DNA of 31,044 nt from CAUZSH01 sp963582935. GTDB taxonomy: Bacteria > Pseudomonadota > Gammaproteobacteria > Francisellales > Francisellaceae. Of the stretch, positions 24,401 to 30,841 are shown in pieces. The notes below the pieces were generated by a model. It made no database searches, was not told where the DNA came from, and worked only from the letters and a program-made list of their open reading frames with translations. How positions within the stretch are numbered: position 1 is the stretch's first letter; every line of letters starts with the position of its first letter. The stretch spans positions 1-31,044 of the forward strand of contig CAUZSH010000016.1 in the NCBI GenBank assembly GCA_963582935.1, in the 5' to 3' direction. A program made the translations under genes and the position numbers.

Positions 24401-25319
24401 AAGAAATCTCCTTTGGTTTAACAATGGTGACATAGTGTTTAAAAGCATCCGTTCTGCCATGCACCACATTTAGGTAATATTGTTGAATTTGCTGGGTAAT
24501 TTTACCTATTTTTCCATCTGCAATTTTTTGATCATCCAACGTGCCTATTGCGGTAACCTCAACCGCCGTGCCACAGAAAAAGGCTTCATCGGCTTGAATA
24601 ACCTCTTCAGGTTTAAAGCGACATTCATGCACTTTATATCCAAGATGCTTCGCAATTTCCATAATGGTGTTGCGGGTAATCCCTTCTAAAATAGTGCCTG
24701 TCTCTGTGGTATATATTTCACCATTTTTAACAATAAAGATATTTTCAGCACTGCCCTCTGCCACAAACCCATCGATATCTAACAACAACGCCTCATGATA
24801 ACCCGTTCCTGCAATCGCAAGACCTGCCATAATGCTATTAACGTAATGTCCGCATATTTTTGCATCGGCTACCGTTGACTTGGGGTGTATGCGAATATAG
24901 TCGCTAATTTGAACGTCAATGGCTTTTGCGGGTAGATAATCACCCCAAGGCCAACAAGCAATGACCACATTAATAGGTAAGCTTGCATCTGGCACTACAC
25001 GCATAGAGCCATAACCAAAAAAGGCTAATGGCCGAATATAGCCACATTGAATACCGTTCATTGCAACGAGGTTTTCAATGGCATCACAAAGCGCATCCAC
25101 GCTATAAGGCACAATCATGCCAATGGCTTTTGCAGAGTAAATAAAACGTTCCATATGCTCTTTTAATCGAAAAATAGCGGGGCCTGCATCCGTTTGGTAA
25201 AAACGTATGCCCTCAAAGACACCAGAACCATAATGTAAGCCATGTGAGAGTACATGGGTGGTGGCTTCTGCCCATGGGGTTATTTTGCCATCCTGCCAAA
25301 TATAAGGGGTGGATTCCAT
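24390..25319 (-). CDS. ilvE: Branched-chain amino acid aminotransferase
   Basis: IlvE is the PLP enzyme that exchanges amino groups between glutamate and the keto acids of leucine, isoleucine and valine. The 309-residue product has the opening YIWQDGKITPW, the fold-type IV segment HGLHYGSGVFEGIRFY, the PLP-binding Lys154 in ADAKICGHYVNS and the ALLLDIDGFVAEGSAENIF segment. ATG 25319 is preferred, with GAGG nine bases before it; a GTG five codons earlier overlaps that site. It is first in the operon, which is unusual compared with E. coli, where ilvE sits with ilvGMDA. Leucine control of the whole unit is plausible given the leader upstream. Confidence 0.96.
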   Translation of the reverse strand: MESTPYIWQDGKITPWAEATTHVLSHGLHYGSGVFEGIRFYQTDAGPAIFRLKEHMERFIYSAKAIGMIVPYSVDALCDAIENLVAMNGIQCGYIRPLAFFGYGSMRVVPDASLPINVVIACWPWGDYLPAKAIDVQISDYIRIHPKSTVADAKICGHYVNSIMAGLAIAGTGYHEALLLDIDGFVAEGSAENIFIVKNGEIYTTETGTILEGITRNTIMEIAKHLGYKVHECRFKPEEVIQADEAFFCGTAVEVTAIGTLDDQKIADGKIGKITQQIQQYYLNVVHGRTDAFKHYVTIVKPKEISYAK

Positions 25320-25391
25320 AGCGTTATTCCTCACTTGAATAGATTCACTTATTGATATTAATTAAATATAATTTGATTGTACTGCTGAGTA

Positions 25392-25523
25392 TTAGAGAGA
25401 TAGACCGCCCAAGCGGAGGCGTAGCAGTGCCAGAGAAAGAAGCGCTGAAACAGAAAGTAAATGCATAGCAAACGATACAGATTTAATCTGTATATTTGCG
25501 ACTGTATGCATTGCTTGTTTCAT
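25392..25523 (-). CDS. Candidate leucine-rich leader peptide upstream of ilvE-leuACDB
   Basis: A 43-codon frame begins at ATG 25523 and stops at TAA 25394-25392, 72 bases before ilvE on the same strand. The last 22 residues include 11 Leu, starting at HLLSVSALL and ending LLRLRLGGLSL, and use CTA, CTC, CTG, CTT, TTG and TTA codons. Leu-dense leader peptides just ahead of leucine genes are the hallmark of ribosome-mediated attenuation. Support is incomplete. No good ribosome site precedes the ATG or the internal Met codons. The GC-rich hairpin at 25405-25421 (CGCCT/GGGCG) is followed by a pyrimidine tract with only scattered T, not a true T-run. ACTGCT in the peptide region can also pair with AGCAGT after the stop. 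Confidence 0.4.
   Translation of the reverse strand: MKQAMHTVANIQIKSVSFAMHLLSVSALLSLALLRLRLGGLSL
25461..25511. repeat. 51-base inverted repeat inside the leucine leader region
   Basis: The inner arms ATACAGATT (25475-25483) and AATCTGTAT (25485-25493) are perfectly complementary about a single base. The symmetry continues outward through GCAAA/TTTGC to ATGCATA (25461-25467) and TATGCAT (25505-25511), with a few unpaired bases on one side. In RNA it would form a long stem over the first third of the leader frame. It may be an operator, an attenuator stem or an intergenic repeat element. Confidence 0.6.
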
Positions 25524-25628
25524 TAGTATGGTACGCGTCAATTAAGAGTTCCTATCCATTAAGCTAGCAGTTTTTTCACCGTATGCAAACACAGATATCA
25601 ACTTTTTACCTAAAAATTCAATTCTTAT

Positions 25629-25657
25629 TCAACATTGCGTCACCTAGGGTGTAGAAT
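25629..25657 (+). promoter_or_regulatory. Predicted coq7 promoter
   Basis: TCAACA (25629-25634), a 17-base spacer and TAGAAT (25652-25657) match consensus at four and five of six positions. The start would be near 25664, about 26 bases before the coq7 ATG. Confidence 0.4.
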
Positions 25658-25689
25658 AGTTTAAAGAAAAATCACCTTGATGACACGCT

Positions 25690-26334
25690 ATGGCTAGACA
25701 ACTCTCTTTACTCGATCGGATCATCACGGAAGTGGATCATGCAGTTAAAACCATTTTGACACCCGCATCCCACCCAACACGCCAAAGCCCCGCCAAGGAT
25801 ATTGTGCAACAAGAAGCCCTCAACGAGACAGAGGCTAAACAAAGTACAGGTTACATGCGTGTGGATCACACGGGTGAAATCTGTGCTCAAGCACTTTATC
25901 GAGGACAGGCGCTGGTCGCAAAATCAGAAGATACCCGCACGCACTTACTTCAGGCTGCAGATGAAGAGCATGACCACCTTGCATGGTGCCAAGAGCGCCT
26001 AACTGAACTTGAAAGTCGCCAAAGTTTATTAAATCCACTCTGGTATCTTGGCTCTTTTGCCATTGGCGCCACAGCAGGCTTAATCAGTGATAAGGTAAGT
26101 TACGGTTTTGTTATGGAAACAGAGCATCAGGTTATGAAGCACTTAGATAGTCACTTAAAATCATTGCCTGCCAATGACACGAAAAGCCGAGCCATTCTGC
26201 AACAAATGTATATCGACGAGGCAGAACATGCTGTTAGCGCTGAAAAACAAGGCGGTGCAAAACTGCCCTTTCCAATCAAAATCATCATGAAAGCACAATC
26301 AAAGGTTATGACAACAACGGCTTATCACCTATAG
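25690..26334 (+). CDS. coq7: 2-nonaprenyl-3-methyl-6-methoxy-1,4-benzoquinol hydroxylase (Coq7)
   Basis: Coq7 is the di-iron membrane-associated hydroxylase for a late ring hydroxylation in ubiquinone synthesis. The 214-residue product has the ferritin-like iron-ligand pattern: YMRVDHTGEICAQALYRGQ with its Glu, ADEEHDHLAWCQERL with the ExxH pair, then METEHQVMKHL and IDEAEHA. A hydrophobic hairpin (about 118-140) would dock into the membrane. Presence of coq7 rather than ubiF is common in gammaproteobacteria outside enterics and implies ubiquinone-based respiration. No clear ribosome site precedes the ATG. It converges on gmk with a 26-base gap. Confidence 0.95.
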   Translation: MARQLSLLDRIITEVDHAVKTILTPASHPTRQSPAKDIVQQEALNETEAKQSTGYMRVDHTGEICAQALYRGQALVAKSEDTRTHLLQAADEEHDHLAWCQERLTELESRQSLLNPLWYLGSFAIGATAGLISDKVSYGFVMETEHQVMKHLDSHLKSLPANDTKSRAILQQMYIDEAEHAVSAEKQGGAKLPFPIKIIMKAQSKVMTTTAYHL

Positions 26335-26360
26335 AATTCTGTTCACTCTTGCTCTTATTG

Positions 26361-26984
26361 CTAATTAAGCAGCGTTTCCACTAAGGTATTCACTTTTGAT
26401 AACTGATGATGACGTAAGCGCTCAACTCGAAAAATACTAACAAGATCCGACAATGCTTCATCGAAATCATCATTGACGATCATATATTTATACTCATGAC
26501 AGTGTGAGATTTCATCTCTGGCTTTCTGCATACGCCCCGCAATCGTTTCATCACAATCCTTGCCACGACCTTTGAGGCGACTTTCTAATACCTCGATGGA
26601 AGGAGGTAAGACAAAAATACTGACCGTGCGTTCTGGATAGAGCGCTTTGACTTGGCGAGCACCCTGCCAATCAATCTCAAGGATAACATCGTGTCCAATA
26701 CTTGTGATCCGCTCAATCTCTGCGACTGACGTACCATACTGATTCCCAAAAACTTCTGCCGACTCGACAAAGCCATCCTTCAAGTAAATTTGATGAAAGG
26801 GTTCACGAGAAACGAAAAAATACTCTTTGCCATTATGCTCACCTTCACGAGGCTTTCGAGTGGTATGGGACACACAAACATCCACATTTTGCAATTGTGC
26901 TAACAAAGCTGTTACCAATGAGGTTTTACCCGCACCAGATGGCGCTGACAGCACATATACCAATCCTAGTTTACGGTCGTTCAT
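26361..26984 (-). CDS. gmk: Guanylate kinase
   Basis: Gmk phosphorylates GMP to GDP using ATP, in the cytoplasm. The 207-residue product has the P-loop VLSAPSGAGKTSLV near 11-24, the GMP-binding SHTTRKPREGEHNGKEYFFV segment, ILEIDWQGARQV and the lid region RLKGRGKDCDETI, all standard. AAGG lies six bases before the ATG. The often-neighbouring rpoZ and spoT genes are absent. It reads toward coq7. Confidence 0.98.
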   Translation of the reverse strand: MNDRKLGLVYVLSAPSGAGKTSLVTALLAQLQNVDVCVSHTTRKPREGEHNGKEYFFVSREPFHQIYLKDGFVESAEVFGNQYGTSVAEIERITSIGHDVILEIDWQGARQVKALYPERTVSIFVLPPSIEVLESRLKGRGKDCDETIAGRMQKARDEISHCHEYKYMIVNDDFDEALSDLVSIFRVERLRHHQLSKVNTLVETLLN

Positions 26985-27078
26985 TTGATGCCTTAAAGAA
27001 AGATATATTCATAAATGAAGTATGATGCATTACTGAAAATAAATCGAAGAAAAATATCGACTTTTTATCTCTACTTCA

Positions 27079-27171
27079 TGGCGGAGAGAGGGGGATTCGA
27101 ACCCCCGATGGAGCTATTAACCCCATACTCCCTTAGCAGGGGAGCGCTTTCAGCCGCTCAGCCATCTCTCC
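27079..27171 (-). tRNA. serV: tRNA-Ser, anticodon GCT, CCA encoded
   Basis: The reverse strand gives a class II tRNA. GGAGAGA (27171-27165) pairs with TCTCTCC, with discriminator G and an encoded CCA (27081-27079). Anticodon stem CTCCC/GGGAG encloses CTGCTAA, giving anticodon GCT. The long variable arm and the T-loop GTTCGAATC are normal. It lies 50 bases after the csrA stop on the same strand, as serV follows csrA in enterobacteria. Confidence 0.96.
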
Positions 27172-27221
27172 GTTTGAAATCGATTATGAGTGTACTATGC
27201 ACCTAGAAGATGTCAATAGTC

Positions 27222-27431
27222 TTATTCATCATTTGAGGTATTTTCTGAGGCATTTTCTGAGGCATTATGCTCGTTTTGAATACGAATATAAATTTCTTCA
27301 CGATGTACTGAAACATCTTTTGGTGCATTCACACCCAACCTAACCTGATTTCCTTTCACGCCGAGCACTGTTACGGTAACTTCATCACCGATCATCACTG
27401 TTTCACCAATCCTTCGCGTTAATATTAACAT
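27222..27431 (-). CDS. csrA: Carbon storage regulator CsrA
   Basis: CsrA is a dimeric RNA-binding protein that binds GGA sites in leaders and controls translation of many metabolic, motility and virulence genes. The 69-residue product has the full core MLILTRRIGETVMIGDEVTVTVLG, GNQVRLGVNAPKDVSVHREEIY, including Leu4, Arg6 and Arg44 used for RNA binding. After about residue 53 it ends in a short repetitive tail (NASENASEN) encoded by a 12-base tandem repeat. GGGAG lies six bases before the ATG and contains a GGA, so self-regulation is possible. tRNA-Ser(GCT) is directly downstream. Confidence 0.97.
   Translation of the reverse strand: MLILTRRIGETVMIGDEVTVTVLGVKGNQVRLGVNAPKDVSVHREEIYIRIQNEHNASENASENTSNDE
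27235..27267. repeat. 12-base tandem repeat in the csrA 3' end
   Basis: On the plus strand the unit GAGGCATTTTCT is repeated about 2.75 times (27235-27246 with one change, 27247-27258, 27259-27267). It encodes the Asn-Ala-Ser-Glu repeats of the CsrA tail and keeps frame, so copy-number change would lengthen or shorten the tail by four residues. Confidence 0.8.
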
Positions 27432-27484
27432 TCACTTCTCCCAATAAATTTCCGTTTTACTTCCTTGACCTTAAACCCAATGCG

Positions 27485-27501
27485 AAGTATAGACTATACT
27501 T
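27485..27501. promoter_or_regulatory. 17-base perfect palindrome upstream of csrA
   Basis: AAGTATAG (27485-27492) and CTATACTT (27494-27501) are exact inverted arms about one central base. It lies 54-70 bases upstream of the csrA ATG, between csrA and the divergent transporter gene, and includes TATACT on the minus strand, a possible -10 box. It fits a dimeric regulator's operator; the regulator is not identifiable. Confidence 0.5.
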
Positions 27502-27571
27502 TTATCAATGGGGGAAGATGATACAAAAAAAAACCAAAGATTTCGACAACTCTTTGCAACTATTTTTCCCA

Positions 27572-27605
27572 TTGTAACAAATTTGTAACAATTCAGGCTT
27601 AAAAT
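27572..27605 (+). promoter_or_regulatory. Pho-box-like tandem repeat and -10 box upstream of the transporter gene
   Basis: TTGTAAC occurs at 27572-27578 and 27583-27589, separated by four AT bases, an 11-base period. Ten bases later comes TAAAAT (27600-27605), a good -10 box, and no -35 box is present. That layout (two 7-base direct repeats, 4-base AT spacer, -10 box ten bases on) is the architecture of PhoB-activated promoters. The half-site differs from the E. coli consensus CTGTCAT. The 22 bases from 27571 are also nearly palindromic, so a dimeric repressor site is an alternative. Confidence 0.45.
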
Positions 27606-27636
27606 GGCGTCTGAATAAATAACTCTCAGGAATATA

Positions 27637-29025
27637 ATGAGCAGCGACCCCAGCAACTCAAAGCTTACTTTTCACCATTGGAAAATATGGTTTCTCTCCG
27701 CCATGGGTGTGTTTATGGACGGCTTTGATCTCTTCATTATTGCGGTGGCACTTCCCCTCATTATGCATATGCCAGATTGGAATGTTACTGCCGTCACAGC
27801 AGGGTTAATTGGTGCCGCGACCCCAATTGGCGCAATTTTTGGAGCGGTTATTTTTGGGCGTTTCACCGACAAGTTCGGCCGTAAAACCATTTTAGTCTTA
27901 AGCGTCGTCTTCTTTGTTATTTTTGCAGGTCTTTCTTCTATTGCATGGAGTCCACTTAGTCTCATCGTATTTAGGTTTTTACTGGGTGTTGGTATTGGCG
28001 CGGATTATCCGACAGGATCCACCTATGTTTCTGAGACCATGCCTTCTCATTTACGTGGCAGAATGCTAGTGGGAAGTTTTAGCTTTCAAGCAATTGGCGC
28101 ATTAACGGGTGCGATCTTGGGATTAATTATCTTATACCTTAACCCTAATATCGAAGCTTGGCGTTGGATGCTCGGACTTGGCGTGGTGCCAGCTGTTGTT
28201 GTATTGGTCTTAAGAATGAGTCTCCCTGAAAGCCCAAGATGGCTATTGGAACAAGGCAAGAAGAAGGAAGCAAAAAGAATCGCATTAAAAATTATTGGCT
28301 CTAAAGATATTCTTAAAAAACCAAAAAGAGAGCCTGAAGGCTATCGCTCTTTATTTAAAAAGAAATATAGACGCCGCACAGCGCTCACCTCTATTTCATG
28401 GTTCTTAATGGATGTTTCACTCTATGGAGTTGGATTTTTTACTCCCGTAATTCTTGCCAAAATGTCACTTGCAGGTGATGGCAGTTTTATCGTGCAAGAT
28501 ATTATGGCAACCAGAAGTGCAATTTATCTCGATATATTTTTAGTCATTGGCTTCGTCTTCGCTATTTTCTTAGTCGAAAAATGGGGAAGAATCCGATTGC
28601 AAAAAATTGGCTTCATTGGCATGTTTATTGGGCTATGTATGCTCGCCACCTCAACCCATGTTGCACATGGCGGTTTTGAAATGGTCCTACTATTTGGAGG
28701 CTTTATCATTTTCAATTTAATGGTAAACTGTGGTCCCAACCCAACCACTTATTTATTGCCTGCAGAGCTTTTCCCAACACATATTCGCGCAACAGGTCAT
28801 GGATTTGCATCATGCACAGGAAAAATTGGTGCGGCTGCAGGGATTTTCTTATTACCCATCTGCATGCAGCACTTTGGATTAGGGCCCACCATGTATGCCA
28901 TAGCTGGAACCGCATTATTAGGATTCTTGATCACACAATGGTTAGGTGTTGAAACAAAAGGGAAAACTTTAGAAGAAATTGAGAATCACCAAAGCAACTT
29001 GAATGAATTCAAGGGCGTGGCTTAA
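27637..29025 (+). CDS. MFS transporter resembling phosphate:H+ symporters
   Basis: The 462-residue product has about 12 membrane helices in two halves. Family marks include GVFMDGFDLFIIAVALPLI in helix 1, GRFTDKFGRK between helices 2 and 3, and GVGIGADYPTGSTYVSE. The loop with LPESPRWLLEQGKKKEA and the second-half segment GPNPTTYLLPAELFPTHIRA also fit. That last segment and the GADYP motif resemble the phosphate:H+ symporter (Pho84-like) group, though sugar-porter and aromatic-acid porters are neighbours in sequence space. AGGA lies five bases before the ATG. A Pho-box-like promoter upstream agrees with phosphate transport, but substrate remains inference. It is divergent from csrA and converges on dcd. 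Confidence 0.8.
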   Translation: MSSDPSNSKLTFHHWKIWFLSAMGVFMDGFDLFIIAVALPLIMHMPDWNVTAVTAGLIGAATPIGAIFGAVIFGRFTDKFGRKTILVLSVVFFVIFAGLSSIAWSPLSLIVFRFLLGVGIGADYPTGSTYVSETMPSHLRGRMLVGSFSFQAIGALTGAILGLIILYLNPNIEAWRWMLGLGVVPAVVVLVLRMSLPESPRWLLEQGKKKEAKRIALKIIGSKDILKKPKREPEGYRSLFKKKYRRRTALTSISWFLMDVSLYGVGFFTPVILAKMSLAGDGSFIVQDIMATRSAIYLDIFLVIGFVFAIFLVEKWGRIRLQKIGFIGMFIGLCMLATSTHVAHGGFEMVLLFGGFIIFNLMVNCGPNPTTYLLPAELFPTHIRATGHGFASCTGKIGAAAGIFLLPICMQHFGLGPTMYAIAGTALLGFLITQWLGVETKGKTLEEIENHQSNLNEFKGVA

Positions 29026-29040
29026 GGCTTCGAAAGAAAT

Positions 29041-29055
29041 TAAAACTACGTTTTA
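29041..29055. terminator. Weak AT-rich hairpin between convergent transporter gene and dcd
   Basis: TAAAAC (29041-29046) pairs with GTTTTA (29050-29055) around a three-base loop, overlapping the dcd stop codon. On the minus strand an AT-rich run follows. It could serve both genes as a weak terminator, but it has only one G-C pair. Confidence 0.25.
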
Positions 29056-29612
29056 GGAAGTGTGACGCCTTTTTGCCCTTGGTATTTTCCACCTCGATCT
29101 TTATAGCTTGTTTCGCAATCCTCATCGGACTGAAAAAAAAGCATCTGCGCCACACCTTCATTGGCATATATTTTAGCGGGAAGTGGTGTCGTGTTTGAGA
29201 ACTCTAACGTCACATGCCCTTCCCACTCAGGCTCCAAAGGCGTCACATTGACAATAATGCCACATCGTGCATAGGTTGATTTTCCAAGGCAAACAACCAA
29301 CACATCTTTGGGTATTTTAAAATACTCAACGGTTCGCGCTAAAGCAAAAGAGTTGGGCGGAATGATGCAAACATCACCTGTGAAATCAACAAAAGTCTTT
29401 GGATCAAAGTTTTTGGGATCAATAATCGTCGAATTAATATTGGTGAAGATTTTAAACTCATTGGCACAACGAACATCATAGCCATAACTTGAAGTACCAT
29501 AAGAGACTATTTTTCCTGATTCATTTTTTCTAACTTGTCCTGGCTCAAAAGGATCGAGCATTTGCTGCTCTTGTGCCATTTTGCGAATCCACTTATCTGA
29601 TTTGATCGTCAC
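29046..29612 (-). CDS. dcd: dCTP deaminase
   Basis: Dcd deaminates dCTP to dUTP, the main route to dTMP precursors in many gammaproteobacteria. The 188-residue trimeric-dUTPase-fold product has SYGTSSYGYDVRCANEF, IIPPNSFALARTVEYF and the active-site GKSTYARCGIIVNVTPLEPE (Arg and Glu). It also has LEFSNTTPLPAKIYANEGV and the closing GGKYQGQKG. It starts at GTG 29612, since MTIKSDKWIRKMA aligns with the usual N-terminus MSIKSDKWIR of this subgroup and AAGGA lies nine bases upstream. It begins 12 bases after the mrp stop, so the two are probably one operon. Confidence 0.97.
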   Translation of the reverse strand: MTIKSDKWIRKMAQEQQMLDPFEPGQVRKNESGKIVSYGTSSYGYDVRCANEFKIFTNINSTIIDPKNFDPKTFVDFTGDVCIIPPNSFALARTVEYFKIPKDVLVVCLGKSTYARCGIIVNVTPLEPEWEGHVTLEFSNTTPLPAKIYANEGVAQMLFFQSDEDCETSYKDRGGKYQGQKGVTLPKT

Positions 29613-29624
29613 CGCATTTATTCC

Positions 29625-30719
29625 TTATCTTGATTCTACTACGACACCGGGAAGCTTAGCATTTATATTCTTAGGTCTACAAGCCAATATCGCTGCCATT
29701 TTCAACGCCATATCACGATACTTTTTCGCAACTGGACTTTTAGCATCCCTAACAACAGTTGGAATACCCTCATCCGCATCTTGTCGGATTTGCATAGATA
29801 ACGGCATACGCCCTAACAGCCTTAACGACATCTCAGTCGCAAGTGCATCTCCTGCTGATTTACCAAAAATAGCTTCTTCATGCCCGCACTTTGAACAAGT
29901 ATGCACACTCATATTTTCAATAATGCCCAAAACTGGAATATTGACCTTTTTAAACATTGCCACTGCTCGACGAGCATCTATCATGGATAAATCTTGCGGC
30001 GTTGTCACCACAACCGCACCCGCGACTGGGATTTTTTTTGCCAATGTCAGCTGGATATCGCCCGTGCCTGGAGGTAAGTCCACAATCAGATAATCTAAAT
30101 CACGCCATTTTGTATCCGTAATCAACTGCATCAACGCACCTGATACCATGGGACCACGCCAAATAACCGCCGAATCTATTGCCACAAGATTCCCAATAGA
30201 CATCATCTGAATGCCATGCAAAGTTAAAGGCTCAATGCTTTTTTTATCCGCTGAATCAGGGTTTTCATAACTTCCCATAATTTGTGGCTGACTCGGTCCA
30301 TATATATCCGCATCCAGTATCCCAACGGTTGCGCCCTGCGCCTTCAATGCCAAGGCAAGATTGGCTGAGATGGTTGATTTTCCCACGCCTCCTTTACCAG
30401 AAGCAATGGCAATCACATTTTTGATACTTGAAATAGCATGCTGTCCTGGTTGTACTTTATGTGCAATGATTTTAATTTCAACATCGAGACGAAAATCATA
30501 AGCATCACCTATTGAATTCTGTAACGCCTTTATAAGTGCCTTTTTAAGCACTGTAATGGCTATGTTGTCTAGCGGATACCGCAATTGTAATGACACATGT
30601 ATATTATGTCCTTGCAATTTAATAGTCACCTTCGTTCTCGTACTCGCAAAAGAGAGTCCTATATTTGGGTCAATATAGGCCTCTAGCATAGATCGAATTT
30701 CTTTCTCAGTTACCTGCAT
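29625..30719 (-). CDS. apbC: Mrp/NBP35-type iron-sulfur cluster carrier ATPase (ApbC)
   Basis: Mrp/ApbC is a P-loop ATPase that carries and delivers iron-sulfur clusters in the cytoplasm. The 364-residue product has an N-terminal MIP18/DUF59 domain (about 1-95) and the deviant Walker A SGKGGVGKSTISANLALAL. Further on are LDADIYGPSQP, LIVDLPPGTGDIQLTL, and the CxxC metal site in HTCSKCGHEEAIFG. Length matches E. coli Mrp (369). It is upstream of dcd with a 12-base gap; metG, a common neighbour, is not present. No convincing promoter is seen in the 160 bases before it. Confidence 0.97.
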   Translation of the reverse strand: MQVTEKEIRSMLEAYIDPNIGLSFASTRTKVTIKLQGHNIHVSLQLRYPLDNIAITVLKKALIKALQNSIGDAYDFRLDVEIKIIAHKVQPGQHAISSIKNVIAIASGKGGVGKSTISANLALALKAQGATVGILDADIYGPSQPQIMGSYENPDSADKKSIEPLTLHGIQMMSIGNLVAIDSAVIWRGPMVSGALMQLITDTKWRDLDYLIVDLPPGTGDIQLTLAKKIPVAGAVVVTTPQDLSMIDARRAVAMFKKVNIPVLGIIENMSVHTCSKCGHEEAIFGKSAGDALATEMSLRLLGRMPLSMQIRQDADEGIPTVVRDAKSPVAKKYRDMALKMAAILACRPKNINAKLPGVVVESR

Positions 30720-30841
30720 CGTTTCTTAACTTCTATTAGTATCTATGGCTTACATCATACCATGAAAAATCGTACTCCAAATATACATAATCTAATCTAA
30801 GCCGAGGATTTTTAGTTTTGGTCTTTTTATACTACCCCAAT

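Larger units (their letters stand above)
25320..25689. promoter_or_regulatory. 370-base divergent region between ilvE and coq7
   Basis: This gap holds the candidate Leu-rich leader (25392-25523, minus), a GC-rich hairpin (25405-25421), a large inverted repeat (25461-25511) and the predicted coq7 promoter (25629-25657, plus). I could not find a convincing minus-strand promoter for ilvE. A TTGACG (25541-25536, minus) has no matching -10 box at 16-18 bases. The 25340-25380 stretch is very AT-rich. Confidence 0.5.

Noticed and set aside
24401..24469. A 23-codon N-terminal extension of leuA.
   Set aside because: It lies wholly within ilvE coding DNA, lacks a ribosome site, and the ATG at 24400 has a strong one.
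25350..25460. A plus-strand frame running through the leucine leader region and ending near 25458.
   Set aside because: It has no ATG or ribosome site and mirrors the GC-rich leader on the other strand; judged a shadow.
25525..25541. TTGACG followed by CATACT on the minus strand as an ilvE promoter.
   Set aside because: The two hexamers are only five bases apart, and no -10 box is found 16-18 bases after TTGACG.
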